Counted from the stretch's first letter, positions 1 through 9,047 are shown. The stretch: DNA of 26,896 bases from Armatimonadota bacterium (GCA_028275265.1 JAPWUZ010000004.1:1-26896); one strand, 5' to 3'. Numbers and translations are program-made. The notes: a model not told the origin generated them from the sequence alone.

Positions 1-86
1 CCTCCCCCATTCTGTTCCGCGATACAATGGAAGTTTCACCATATCGTTGGTCAGCTCCTCTTGATACAACATTCCATCGAACCAGG

Positions 87-115
87 TTGACTGCCTTTCC
101 TGCAAATGGTAAACT
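87..115 (+). promoter_or_regulatory. Putative sigma70-type promoter of the dioxygenase gene
   Basis: TTGACT (87-92) and TAAACT (110-115) are separated by 17 bp, a standard vegetative arrangement. An alternative -10, TATGCT, lies at 115-120. The start codon follows about 40 nt later at 158. The rest of 1-157 shows no gene; it may hold the end of an upstream transcript. Confidence 0.5.
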
Positions 116-157
116 ATGCTAAACAATTCGGAAAACATCGGAACTGGAGGCACGCTG

Positions 158-946
158 ATGACCACAGTATCGCATTATCCCCTGAGCGAAGAACAGATTG
201 CCTTCTTTCGCGAAAACGGTTTCGTGCAGCTGGACAACGTCCTGAGCGAGGAGGAGTTGCAGGCACTGCGCACTGCTGCCGATGAGGTGTTGTCACAACG
301 CTTTGACCCCCGTATTGAAACCTCCGCCGCGAACCCCGAATACGAAAAGGTCTTCGTGCAGAAGGTGAACCTGTGGCGGGTGCATGAGGGCATCCGTCGC
401 TATGTGCTCAGCCCGCGCATCGCTGAGATCGCGCGGCGTCTCATTGGTGCGGAGCGCATTCGCCTGTGGCATGACCATCTGCTGACCAAAATGCCAGGCG
501 ACAGCAAACCCTCGCCATGGCACCAGGACCGACCATACTGGCCGATGATAGGCTACGACCAGCTGTCGTGTTGGATGGCTTTGGACGACGTGGACGAGAA
601 CAATGGCTGTATGCAGTTCATCCCCGGTTCGCATCTTTGGGGTGAGCTGGAACCGATTAATCTGGTCACCCCGCAGGACATCTTCGCGCTCGTGCCCGAC
701 AAAGAGGTGAAACCTCCCTATGTTGCTCGCATGAAGGCGGGTAGCTGCACCTTCCATCATGGTCTGACCTTCCACTATGCGGGGGCGAACCATACCGACC
801 GCCCACGCCGCGCGATGGTCACCATCTACATGGCGGATGGTACCCTTTACAGCGGTAAACCGCACGTGGTGACCGACGGCTTGGGCTTGCAGGTTGGCGA
901 GCCGCTGGCCGGTGAGTTATTCCCCATCCTCTCGGAAGGGGCATAA
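158..946 (+). CDS. Phytanoyl-CoA dioxygenase (PhyH) family protein
   Basis: This 262-aa protein belongs to the phytanoyl-CoA dioxygenase family of soluble non-haem Fe(II)/2-oxoglutarate oxygenases, which hydroxylate small molecules. The visible iron triad is H122-Q-D124 in the WHQDRPYW segment and distal H206 in FHYAGANH. R215 or R217 of the following DRPRR probably binds the 2-oxoglutarate carboxylate. The family hallmark GCMQFIPGSH is at about 150-159. The N-terminal YPLSEEQIAFFRENGFV is the usual opening of this family, and the length is typical. I chose the ATG at 158 because CTGGAGG (144-150) sits 7 nt upstream; an in-frame ATG at 116 would add 14 residues with no ribosome site. The true substrate is unknown: bacterial members act on many secondary metabolites. 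No pathway partner is adjacent. The stop abuts the stop of the convergent gene at 947. Confidence 0.92.
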   Translation: MTTVSHYPLSEEQIAFFRENGFVQLDNVLSEEELQALRTAADEVLSQRFDPRIETSAANPEYEKVFVQKVNLWRVHEGIRRYVLSPRIAEIARRLIGAERIRLWHDHLLTKMPGDSKPSPWHQDRPYWPMIGYDQLSCWMALDDVDENNGCMQFIPGSHLWGELEPINLVTPQDIFALVPDKEVKPPYVARMKAGSCTFHHGLTFHYAGANHTDRPRRAMVTIYMADGTLYSGKPHVVTDGLGLQVGEPLAGELFPILSEGA

Positions 947-1396
947 TTATTCGGCCCGCACCGACGCCAGATGTGGCTTCAACGGGCTGGGGAGAGGGCT
1001 GTCGGGACCGGAGCCATAATGCGGTGCGTTCACGTAGTGCGGAAACTCCCACTCCCCCAGCCCGCGCTTCAGCTCCGCGCGAATCTCCCAGAGCGACCGG
1101 CGAGGCGGAGGCAATAAGATAACCTGCGGAACGGCGGGCGGTGGGGTCACCGTCATCGTGGGAGACGAAACCGCCGGGTTCGGTATAGGAGCGGGCGATG
1201 GCAGCACGTAGCCTCTCTGGAACAGCGTGGGTTCCTGCCGAGGCAAACGACCGAGAAGTATCCCCAGCAACGCAAGCATGCCGAGAACACCCATGACGGC
1301 AATCGCGGCGGACGTTTTGTCAGCATGCCTCCACCGACCGGACGACGCGTGCGCCCGCTGCATCACCCGGTGCATATCCAAAGCCGTTTTGTCCAC
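947..1396 (-). CDS. Hypothetical proline-rich protein with one membrane segment
   Basis: I do not recognise this 149-aa protein. It has a short basic N-terminus (about 30 residues, His/Arg-rich), one hydrophobic segment at about residues 31-48 (AIAVMGVLGMLALLGILLG), then an extended Pro-rich, low-complexity tract (about 65-98), and a charged C-terminus (WEIRAELKRGLGEWEFPHY). This looks like a membrane-anchored protein with a basic N-terminal face and a disordered stalk. The open frame starts at a GTG (1394-1396); an ATG seven codons later (1373-1375) is an alternative. A plausible promoter lies just upstream (1449-1478, minus strand). It ends one base after the dioxygenase stop. The supporting evidence is the uninterrupted frame, the coherent membrane topology and the promoter; no functional motif is visible. 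Confidence 0.6.
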   Translation of the reverse strand: MDKTALDMHRVMQRAHASSGRWRHADKTSAAIAVMGVLGMLALLGILLGRLPRQEPTLFQRGYVLPSPAPIPNPAVSSPTMTVTPPPAVPQVILLPPPRRSLWEIRAELKRGLGEWEFPHYVNAPHYGSGPDSPLPSPLKPHLASVRAE

Positions 1397-1440
1397 TCGA
1401 CACCCCCGGGCGCGAAGTACCCATCCACCTGTAAAGCGAA

Positions 1441-1478
1441 TATACTATAGTGTACTGCGTTCAGCACGCGGGGGTCAA
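1441..1478 (-). promoter_or_regulatory. Divergent promoter region
   Basis: On the minus strand TTGACC (1478-1473) and TACACT (1454-1449) are 18 bp apart and would serve the gene starting at 1396. On the plus strand TATACT (1441-1446) is a possible -10 for the nuclease gene starting at 1500, but no good -35 partner is seen. The two -10 regions overlap within a few bases, so the two transcripts could interfere. Confidence 0.4.
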
Positions 1479-1499
1479 TACAATATCGGCACAGAAGTG

Positions 1500-4400
1500 A
1501 TGAAACCACCACTCACCATATGGACAGCCCGGGCACTGGGAGGGAAAACCCGCCGGTGCATTCAGGTTTGCCTGCAGGAACGAGCGCGGGCGTATCTGGT
1601 GCTGCCATCGGAAACGCAGGCTCAGGTAGCGCGCGCGATCCTGAAAGCGGAGGGTATGCCCCCCGAACAGGCTGACCGGACGGTATGGAGCCTGTATGCG
1701 TTCGCCTCCGAGGTGGCACTGACAGCAGGAGAAGCGCGGGTGGTTCCTCTGCACCTGCGCCGCTGGATTCTTCGCACGGCGGTTCGCTCTCTGGCTCAAT
1801 CCGGAAGCCTTCTGGAACGCGCTGCCGACCGCGATGGGATACTAACGCTTCTCTCGACGTGGGCAAGGGAGATGGCTCGCGAGGCGATTTCGCCAGAGGC
1901 GTTACAGATTCTAGCTCGGCATTCACCGGAAAGGGAGAAAGCGGCCGCGCTGGCACAGGTGTGGAGTTCCTACCGCCGCTTGCTCACCCAGCAAGGGTGG
2001 CAAGAGGAGGAAGACGTGTACCGCATCGCCGCACGGGTGTTGCGCGATTCACCCCAGCACCCTCGTGTCCCTTGCCGTGTGCTGTTTGACGGCTTCGCCC
2101 GCTTTAGCGCAAGTGAACTGGAGTTCTTACGCGCCCTCGCCGAAACCGGACGCGACGTGGTGGTCACACTCTGCTGGGAGGAAGGGCGCGACACGCTGTT
2201 TGAAAGCACCACTGCGACCCTGAAATGGCTTCAGGAGCATTTTGCGGTGCGCCATGAACGGGTGTCCCTGCCAGAGGATGAACAGACGTCCGCACCGGTT
2301 CTGCACATCGCTGAGCATCTGCTCTCTCCGTCGCCTGTTCAGGCACCCGCACAGCTACCGCCATCTGTGGAGATATGGGAGGCACCGTATCTGCTTGCGG
2401 AGATAGAGTGGATTGCTCGTGAAATTATACAGCTACACCGCAACGGCATGGCATGGGGAGAGATCGCAGTGCTTTGTCGTGACCTGCCGGTTGTGTTGCG
2501 GAGCATCGAGACGGTGTTCGCCCGATTTGCCATCCCCATGCAGAGTTTCGAAACCAGACCGCTGAGCGAGCATCCCCTGACGCGCTCCCTGACCGTTTTC
2601 CTGCACCTCCACGAAAGCGACTACCCACGCGAGTCCGTGTTGCAATGGCTGAAAAGCGGCTTTCTGCCGATACACATCATGGATGCAGACCGCCTGCGCC
2701 TGCAGGCGGTTCGCCAGGGCATACGTTCAGGGGCAGCAAACTGGCGTCGCCTAGCGGAGGAAGCATCGGGCGAAGGCAATCCGGCAGGCTCTCTCCTTAG
2801 CGCAACCGTCGAGTGGTCACAGGCTTTGGCACAGTCCTCCACCCCGAGACAATGGCTAGACACGCTCCAAAGGGCACTGGGCTCCGTAAAGTTCGGCACT
2901 GTGCTGGCATCGGAAGACGGCGACGCCCTCGCGCAGGCTCTGGAGGTAGCACATCAGGTGGTGGCCTTGCTGGACGCGGAGGAGACCAGCACGTCGAACG
3001 ACTGGGCGCGAGCGGTGGAACAGGCCTGGGCGGTAACTCCCCAAAGGCACAGCCACTCCCTTCGCAACGCGGTGTGGCTTCTGGAAGCCGCTCGAAGCCG
3101 TCCCCTGCGTCCACGTGTGGCGTTCGTCATGGGAATGCAGGAGGGAAGGTTCCCCAAACGCGCGATAGAGGATGCCCTCCTGCGCGATGACGACCGCCGC
3201 CGGTTGAACGAACATGCGGGCTGCCATCTGCCACTGAGCACGGACACCGCCGCGTTGGAACGGCTTGTCTTCTATCAGGCGGCGACCTGTGCCTCACGAA
3301 AGGTCATTTTCACCTACTCTCGCACCGAGGGCGACCACGATGTGCAGCCTTCCTTCTACCTGCGCTCGCTCCGCGAGATATTCCCTCCTGAAAGCATTAT
3401 CCAGCGCAGTCTGCGCCTGAACGACGTCACCGCTCCCCTCTCGCACACGGTAGACGAGCGAGATGTGGAGCGCACCCTGATAGATTCGCTCTTCGACTTT
3501 GACCCGCACACGCGCCGCGAGATGGATGCCGCGGAGCGTCTGCACACTGCACAGACGCTACATCACTGGCTGACCGAACATCCTGACAGGTGCAGGCAGT
3601 GGTGGCGGTGGCGCTATTTGCCCGATTTCCCCCGCCTCACCGTCCGTTTACCACATCCCACCCGCCGGGCTTACTCTGCGAGCGAGCTGGAAGATTTACA
3701 GCAATGCCCGTTCCGGCATTTCGTACGGTGGGAGATGAAACTGCGCGCGGAGAGGACACACTACGCTACCGGACAGGGTCGCTGGCTCCACGCGGCGTTG
3801 CATCGCCACCGACGCCACCCGGAACAGTCCCTGGATGCCCTGTTGCAAGAAATCGCGCAACAGCAACCGGTAGACCGTCCTGTCGGAGAACGCCACTTGC
3901 TGTTACAACAGCTGGAAGACATGGTGCGTTCGGTATTGGAACGGGAAGAGCAGATATACGCCGCTTTCGGCTTGCAGACGCTTTACACGGAGGCGATTTT
4001 CGGTCCCGCCCCCGATGAAGAGGAGCAAAGCCCGCAGGACACTGCTCCACCGTTGCGGCTGACCCTGCCCGACGGCGAAAGGATGCTGATATGCGGCAGG
4101 ATAGACCGCGTGGACATCTGCCCGCAGACCTCTGCAGCGGTGCTCGTGGACTACAAACGAAACCTGAGCGACAGATGGTGGCAAAGGATACAGACAGGCG
4201 AGGATTTGCAGACGGTGCTGTACGTGGCTGCGCTGAGGCAGGTATGGAAGCTGACACCTGCTGCCGTTGCGCTGGACGGCGCGCTGGAGGGCAAAAGATG
4301 CCGCGTAGTGTTCACCGACACGGCAGGTAACGACCTCATGCAAAGGCTGGGCAAACAGCCGCAGGAGGATTACGGCGTGGTGCAGCGTGTGCACGGTCAA

Positions 4401-4598
4401 CGCTGGAAAAGTATCGAGCGCACCGCGGCACAAAAAATCAACGAACTGCTGAACCGTCTGAAAGCCGGAGACATCACCCCCATACCCGGAGACCACTGCA
4501 GCCTGTGCGAATACAACGGAATATGCCGCACGGTGAAAGGGACGGACACGCCGGTGCATGATGGCGAACCATACCCCACAGACAAAAACACCTTGTGA
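1500..4598 (+). CDS. AddB/RexB-like PD-(D/E)XK nuclease with Fe-S cluster
   Basis: This 1032-aa protein resembles AddB, the second subunit of the AddAB helicase-nuclease that processes double-strand DNA ends for RecA. The N-terminus holds a Walker A-like ARALGGKT (residues 10-17) in which the usual first glycine is Ala. Degenerate helicase segments follow, including EIEWIAREI and FVMGMQEGRFP. The C-terminal nuclease is complete: GRIDRVD (D869, D872) and VDYK (D884, K886). Cysteines C736, C1000, C1003 and C1009 reproduce the AddB iron-sulfur pattern of one distant Cys plus CX2CX5C. I chose the ATG at 1500 because upstream codons run through the divergent promoter and antisense to the neighbouring gene; the ribosome site there is weak. 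No addA lies next to it, and the downstream gene is convergent. It could be a stand-alone PD-(D/E)XK exonuclease, but the cysteine spacing favours an AddB type. Confidence 0.85.
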   Translation: MKPPLTIWTARALGGKTRRCIQVCLQERARAYLVLPSETQAQVARAILKAEGMPPEQADRTVWSLYAFASEVALTAGEARVVPLHLRRWILRTAVRSLAQSGSLLERAADRDGILTLLSTWAREMAREAISPEALQILARHSPEREKAAALAQVWSSYRRLLTQQGWQEEEDVYRIAARVLRDSPQHPRVPCRVLFDGFARFSASELEFLRALAETGRDVVVTLCWEEGRDTLFESTTATLKWLQEHFAVRHERVSLPEDEQTSAPVLHIAEHLLSPSPVQAPAQLPPSVEIWEAPYLLAEIEWIAREIIQLHRNGMAWGEIAVLCRDLPVVLRSIETVFARFAIPMQSFETRPLSEHPLTRSLTVFLHLHESDYPRESVLQWLKSGFLPIHIMDADRLRLQAVRQGIRSGAANWRRLAEEASGEGNPAGSLLSATVEWSQALAQSSTPRQWLDTLQRALGSVKFGTVLASEDGDALAQALEVAHQVVALLDAEETSTSNDWARAVEQAWAVTPQRHSHSLRNAVWLLEAARSRPLRPRVAFVMGMQEGRFPKRAIEDALLRDDDRRRLNEHAGCHLPLSTDTAALERLVFYQAATCASRKVIFTYSRTEGDHDVQPSFYLRSLREIFPPESIIQRSLRLNDVTAPLSHTVDERDVERTLIDSLFDFDPHTRREMDAAERLHTAQTLHHWLTEHPDRCRQWWRWRYLPDFPRLTVRLPHPTRRAYSASELEDLQQCPFRHFVRWEMKLRAERTHYATGQGRWLHAALHRHRRHPEQSLDALLQEIAQQQPVDRPVGERHLLLQQLEDMVRSVLEREEQIYAAFGLQTLYTEAIFGPAPDEEEQSPQDTAPPLRLTLPDGERMLICGRIDRVDICPQTSAAVLVDYKRNLSDRWWQRIQTGEDLQTVLYVAALRQVWKLTPAAVALDGALEGKRCRVVFTDTAGNDLMQRLGKQPQEDYGVVQRVHGQRWKSIERTAAQKINELLNRLKAGDITPIPGDHCSLCEYNGICRTVKGTDTPVHDGEPYPTDKNTL

Positions 4599-4671
4599 AA
4601 ATTGCGGGTTCTTGTGGAACAACCCCTTCGAGAACCCTCCTCCCGCAGGTACTGTATTTTACTCTGGTGTC

Positions 4672-4719
4672 CGCCGCAGCCAGCGGCGTTTGAATAGGCA
4701 CAGGCTTCCCACCTGTGCC
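4672..4719. terminator. Two hairpins between convergent genes (possible bidirectional terminator)
   Basis: CGCCGC/GCGGCG (4672-4677 with 4683-4688, 5-nt loop) is followed by TTTGAA. GGCACAGG/CCTGTGCC (4697-4704 with 4712-4719, 7-nt loop) is followed by ATTTGCTTTA. The pair fills most of the gap between convergent stops at 4598 and 4727. The T-tracts are short, so efficiency is uncertain. Confidence 0.5.
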
Positions 4720-4726
4720 ATTTGCT

Positions 4727-7405
4727 TTATGGTTGCCAGTCCACCCGTATACCGACCCCCTCTGCATGGTTTGGGAAGTTCAGCAACAGGTAGTGCCCCT
4801 CAGACCGTACGTTTACCTCCACTGCATTACCTTCTCCACCCCAGGCGCGCACCTGCGCCAGCGTTTTACCCGCCGTGTAGAGGCGTACCGCCGCAGTGGT
4901 TCCGCTCGGCGCTTTGATAAAGAAGGCGGTTGTGTTGTCACCCGCCTGCAGGTGCGTCATCCGCGCTGTAGCGTGCAGTACCGCAGGCGATTTCAGTCCG
5001 TCAGGTATCGCCTTGAAAAGTCCCCAGCCCCCTGCAGGCACGGAGGGATTGTTCACCACAGGCAGTGCCGGCTGCAGGACGTTGACATACCTGCCACGCA
5101 GGGTGACGCCCCGCTCGAAACAGCGCACGATGGTATAGTCCCCGCGCTTCAACACCATGTTGCCGCTCTCGTTGTAGGGAACGCACAGTCCTACCAGCGC
5201 CCTCAGCAGTTCACCCCCTTCAGGAGAGGACGCGAACATCTCTGGAGGTAGGGCACACACCAGTACACCTCCCTTGCCTAACGATTGACGCCATACCACC
5301 GGCTTGGCGCTGGCTCCGTCTTTCAGCAGCACCTCTGCCCCACGGGGCGGAGCCGTCACAGTGAGATTGGACAATGTTCTTACCGGAAACCGCGCCGGCA
5401 ATCGGGTGTGTGCAGGATTCGCGCGCACCACCGCGCGACCTCGCCACGGCTGACCGCTGGCGCAGACCTCAAACTGATTGCCCATCTCGACCTCTAGGAT
5501 AGCCTGCGCCCCTTTGCGTGCGGGAAAGCGATACACCCAGAACGCCTGTCCATCGGCGAATCGCGAGCCACCCACCAGACCCGAGCTGGCATCCGCAACC
5601 AGGTACGCTTTCTCCGCCGGAGAACCCACTTGGAAGCGGATTGTCGGCTTTCCGTCCACCTCCAGACGGAGCTCCGTCACCCAGGCACCCCACCCGTCCG
5701 ACGGCTGTGCATCACTAAAGCGCACCAGCACACTGTCGTTTTCTCTCACAAAAGACGAGAGGTCTATCCGGTAACGTCGGCGGTTGCTGAGGTCGGTGAT
5801 GTTGCGTTCCTCACGAGCAACCGTTGTCCATGAGGGCATTGGCGGCATACCCAGAGGCTCTCTTTTCGGCATGGCACCCCACAGTGTCGCAAACAGATGC
5901 TCCAGAGGCGATTTGTAGCTCGCTTTGACCCACCACGTATCCGCCACACCAGCGTATAGCGAATCGTCTCCCGTAACGATGAGCCATCCCCCCTGTTCCA
6001 CCCATCTTTTGATAGCGCGATGAGTCTGTGCCGAAGGCGGAGTCATCGTATCATAGTTCAGCAACAATACCTTGAAGCCGTTCAGGTAGCCTTGCTCATG
6101 TGCCCTGTCCAGCGAAAGCACCTGTACGGGGATGCCTTTCGTCAGCAGCGGGTAAGTCAAACCGTCAAAGTTCTCCCAGCGGCTGCGCACCGGCTCCGCC
6201 CGTTGCCACATCATGCTGTCAGCCGTAAAGGTAGCGATGCCTGAAGTGCCCGCTTGCAGTTTGGCACCCTTCTGTTCGGACATGGACTGAAGCACGCTCA
6301 ACACGGAAAGCACCTGCGTCGCCTGTGGATCAGGCACGCGCCCGAAGATGCGCTCCGGCCATGGCATGGCTTCATAGCGCGCCACATCGGGAAACATCAG
6401 CGCAGCGATGAGCGTCTGCTCATAATTACTGCGATAGTCCTCCATCGTGCGATTGGGGTTGTCCTCGACGGGGTCCATCAGGAACCAAACCTTTTTGCCC
6501 GTGCCTCGCACCAGATGCCACAGCGAGGAGTACTCCAGATAGGCGGTCTCGAAGGTGCGTTCCGCTCTGATGCCATCCAGCAAGCAGGGTGTGCGTGCCG
6601 TACCCGTCCACACCTGCCCGATAATCTCCTGCAGTTCGGGCATCGCCACCGCCGCCGCGTGCGGAAAGACGATACCCCAGTTCGCATAGTTGATGGGACT
6701 GTGAATCGCCAGCATCCGGCAAGCATCTGGCTTCACCCGTTGCGCTTCGCGAAGCATCTCCCGGATGATGTTCAGCTCCATCTGAGCCTTCAACCGCTCG
6801 CTGCGCCACCTTGCCAGCGGGCTGCTGTGCGGCGGTTGCCATTCCTCTCCATACACGCGCTGCCACTCCTGCTTAAAGCTCTCTTCGTAACCGGCACGCG
6901 CGAAGTACTCCGGTTCTTCGGGAACAATAGCCACTGAACCGTTTGCCAGTGCCTCGCGAACGTACTGTTTGGCTGCCTCTATGCGCGCGGGAGCAGGAAC
7001 CATGTAGTAGCTGACGCGCTCGATCACTAATGGCAGACCGTAGCGATCGCGCTGCACTTCGTCGGGATGAGCCTGCGCATAGTCCGTGTAAGTGCGGAAG
7101 CCATACATCGTGTGTACGGTGTAACCTGCCTGCAACCACGAGCGTATTCGCTCTGCCTGCGAAGAGTACACGATCGCCACATCGGCTGGCACGGCGATGG
7201 AAGGCTGATACATCGCGCCGGTCTGGAAGGAGGTCACCGCATCACGCCGCGCCAGAGGACGCAGCGATACCCCCAGCAGCCGTTGCAGCAAGTCGGGTAT
7301 ACGATTGCCATCCGCACCTGGCCGGCGGGCAGAGGGTTCCTGTGCATCCACCGCGGCAATCAGCAGTACAACGGCGAAAACCAAAACCACCAGAATCTGT
7401 CGCAT
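4727..7405 (-). CDS. Exported glycosidase-like protein of unknown family
   Basis: This 892-aa protein has a clear Sec signal peptide (MRQILVVLVFAVVLLIAAVDAQ) and should act outside the cytoplasm. I cannot assign it to a named family. Residues about 70-355 have the look of a clan-A TIM-barrel glycosidase, with acidic clusters at candidate barrel-strand ends: IVPEEPEY (E163, E164, E166) and FLMDPVED (D311, E314). Residues about 380-490, including GFKVLLLNYDTMTP and WVEQGGWLIVTGDD, resemble the amidotransferase-fold trimerisation domain that follows the barrel in GH42-type beta-galactosidases. Residues about 535-660 look like a jelly-roll carbohydrate-binding module, and the last 200 residues form further beta-rich modules. 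I chose the ATG at 7405 because GGAGGAG lies 6 nt upstream and the signal peptide starts there. The catalytic residues are guesses. Confidence 0.75.
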   Translation of the reverse strand: MRQILVVLVFAVVLLIAAVDAQEPSARRPGADGNRIPDLLQRLLGVSLRPLARRDAVTSFQTGAMYQPSIAVPADVAIVYSSQAERIRSWLQAGYTVHTMYGFRTYTDYAQAHPDEVQRDRYGLPLVIERVSYYMVPAPARIEAAKQYVREALANGSVAIVPEEPEYFARAGYEESFKQEWQRVYGEEWQPPHSSPLARWRSERLKAQMELNIIREMLREAQRVKPDACRMLAIHSPINYANWGIVFPHAAAVAMPELQEIIGQVWTGTARTPCLLDGIRAERTFETAYLEYSSLWHLVRGTGKKVWFLMDPVEDNPNRTMEDYRSNYEQTLIAALMFPDVARYEAMPWPERIFGRVPDPQATQVLSVLSVLQSMSEQKGAKLQAGTSGIATFTADSMMWQRAEPVRSRWENFDGLTYPLLTKGIPVQVLSLDRAHEQGYLNGFKVLLLNYDTMTPPSAQTHRAIKRWVEQGGWLIVTGDDSLYAGVADTWWVKASYKSPLEHLFATLWGAMPKREPLGMPPMPSWTTVAREERNITDLSNRRRYRIDLSSFVRENDSVLVRFSDAQPSDGWGAWVTELRLEVDGKPTIRFQVGSPAEKAYLVADASSGLVGGSRFADGQAFWVYRFPARKGAQAILEVEMGNQFEVCASGQPWRGRAVVRANPAHTRLPARFPVRTLSNLTVTAPPRGAEVLLKDGASAKPVVWRQSLGKGGVLVCALPPEMFASSPEGGELLRALVGLCVPYNESGNMVLKRGDYTIVRCFERGVTLRGRYVNVLQPALPVVNNPSVPAGGWGLFKAIPDGLKSPAVLHATARMTHLQAGDNTTAFFIKAPSGTTAAVRLYTAGKTLAQVRAWGGEGNAVEVNVRSEGHYLLLNFPNHAEGVGIRVDWQP

Positions 7406-7521
7406 GGTTATCTCCTCCATCCGAATCCAGGCTCAGGGATAACATACTCTTCCTCCTCTCTGTCCGTTATTGCACCATCACCATGTTCTTGTCCGACAGG
7501 CGTTCTCCATCCTGCCTCTGG

Positions 7522-7550
7522 TTGCGCATACAGCCCTTCCAAAGTATAAT
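7522..7550 (+). promoter_or_regulatory. Strong sigma70-type promoter of the NAPRTase/epimerase operon
   Basis: TTGCGC (7522-7527) and a consensus TATAAT (7545-7550) are separated by exactly 17 bp. Transcription would start near 7557, leaving a leader of about 125 nt before the start codon at 7683. That leader contains the 7611-7628 hairpin. Confidence 0.65.
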
Positions 7551-7610
7551 GATTCAGGCTGCTCTCGTGCAAATAGTCTGTGAGGGTGTTCGGTAATAAC
7601 GGGATGTAGC

Positions 7611-7628
7611 CGCAGGCTTTAGCCTGCG
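7611..7628. repeat. Short palindromic element (REP-like hairpin)
   Basis: CGCAGGC-TTTA-GCCTGCG is a perfect 7-bp stem with a 4-nt loop. It resembles palindromes I recall as dispersed through intergenic DNA of several environmental phyla. It has no T-tract, so it is not a standard terminator. It sits in the predicted leader of the downstream operon and could also affect its translation or mRNA stability. Confidence 0.55.
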
Positions 7629-7682
7629 CTTATGGAGCCCAGGTTTGTGGAGGGCGAAACACGCAGTCACGAGGTTATGACA

Positions 7683-9047
7683 ATGAGTGTTTTTGACGGC
7701 AGACGAATACCTGCAGACAAAATGGGGTTAGACTGGGAGGGCATTCGGCGCGGTGACTACAGCGACCGCTACTTCTGGAACGGCATGACCATCCTGACCC
7801 ATCTAGCCCGGGAAGGCTATCGTTTTCAGGGACACTCCTCCCTGCTCGAGGCGCAGGGTATCTTCGACTACCATCACCTGTCCACCGGCGACATGGTGGT
7901 GGAAATGCAGTGGTTTCCCCGCCGTAAGCCCTTCGCGGTGGTGGCAGGCGTGGACGCCGCAGTCGCCATATTGCAGCTGTGCAGCGGCGAGTGGGATGGA
8001 GATACCTTCATCCCCACCGGCGACCGGCTGCAGATACTGGCGGTGCAGGACGGCGACCTCGCCCCATACGCGGGCAACCCGATGGAGATTACCCCTGTGC
8101 TGAAAGTGCGCGGACGCTACCGCGATTTCGCTATTCTGGAGACGCCCACGCTCGGCGTGCTGACCCGCGCCAGCCGCATCGCCACCAACACCTACTTGCT
8201 GATGCAGGCGGCACGCGGCAAGCCGGTGCTCTTCTTCCCCGCCCGCTTTGACCTGCCCGCTACACAGGCAATGGACGGCTACGCATATTACGTCGGCGTG
8301 CAGCGATACAACATGGACTTTGGACAGAACGTACAGCCCTTTGTCTCGACGCCGGCACAGGCGTCACTGTGGGGAGGCAGAGCGGGAGGCACCGTCGCCC
8401 ACGCCATGATTGCCTGCTTCCTCGGCGACACCACCGAGCTGATGCTCCAGTTCGCCCGCATCCTGCCGCCGGAGGTTCCGCGCATCGCCCTGGTGGACTT
8501 CCACAACGACTGTGTGCGCACCTCGTTGCAGGTGGCTATAGCCTTCTTCGAGCGATACCGACAGGCAGTGGATGCAGGCGACATGGATACCGCACGTCGA
8601 TACCAACTGTACGGTGTGCGCCCCGACACGGGCGGCGAACTGCGCGACCGCAGCCTGCAACACCTGCCCGACGATCCCAGCCTTTACGGCGTCAGCCCCG
8701 CGCTGGTACGCACCCTGCGCGATGCTCTCGACAACGCCTGGCAAGATTGGAACATCCCCGCTGAATGGCGCGAGCGCGCCGCCGAATGGTGCCGCCAGAT
8801 TAAAATCGTGGCCACGGGCGGTTTTAACCTGCACCGCATCCGTCAGTTCGAAGAAGAGGGTGTGCCTGTGGACATTTACGGTATCGGCTCCTCCTTCTTC
8901 TCGAACAGCTCCGCGGAGGGCACGGTAACCGACTTTACGGCGGACGTCGTGCGCGTTCAGATAAACGGACGCTGGGTGCACATGGCGAAAGAGGGACGCC
9001 AAGCCTGCGAAAACCCCAACTTGCAGCCAGTGGAGGAGATGCTATGA
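7683..9047 (+). CDS. Nicotinate phosphoribosyltransferase family protein
   Basis: This protein of 454 aa resembles nicotinate phosphoribosyltransferase, which joins nicotinate to PRPP to give nicotinate mononucleotide in cytoplasmic NAD salvage. Visible family features are the N-terminal LLEAQGIFDYHHLSTGDMVV (about 54-73), an SRIATNTYLL helix, GGTVAH (H240, the position of the phosphorylated histidine), GVRPDTGGEL (R313, D315, matching RLDSGDL), VATGGFN (377-382) and YGIGSSFF (399-406) for phosphate binding. The sequence is divergent, so a related phosphoribosyl transfer is possible. GAGGT at 7671-7675, 7 nt upstream, supports the ATG at 7683; in-frame ATGs at 7677 and 7632 are alternatives. 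The stop overlaps the next gene's start (ATGA, 9044-9047), so the two are translationally coupled. The partner is a sugar epimerase, an odd match for NAD salvage. Confidence 0.85.
   Translation: MSVFDGRRIPADKMGLDWEGIRRGDYSDRYFWNGMTILTHLAREGYRFQGHSSLLEAQGIFDYHHLSTGDMVVEMQWFPRRKPFAVVAGVDAAVAILQLCSGEWDGDTFIPTGDRLQILAVQDGDLAPYAGNPMEITPVLKVRGRYRDFAILETPTLGVLTRASRIATNTYLLMQAARGKPVLFFPARFDLPATQAMDGYAYYVGVQRYNMDFGQNVQPFVSTPAQASLWGGRAGGTVAHAMIACFLGDTTELMLQFARILPPEVPRIALVDFHNDCVRTSLQVAIAFFERYRQAVDAGDMDTARRYQLYGVRPDTGGELRDRSLQHLPDDPSLYGVSPALVRTLRDALDNAWQDWNIPAEWRERAAEWCRQIKIVATGGFNLHRIRQFEEEGVPVDIYGIGSSFFSNSSAEGTVTDFTADVVRVQINGRWVHMAKEGRQACENPNLQPVEEML

Noticed and set aside
1227..1499. Longer start of the AddB-like gene
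   Set aside because: The extra 91 codons run antisense to the neighbouring gene and through the divergent promoter; they look non-coding.
3903..4622. Open frame of 239 codons opposite the AddB-like nuclease end
   Set aside because: It overlaps the Fe-S and nuclease motifs of the real gene and shows no domain.
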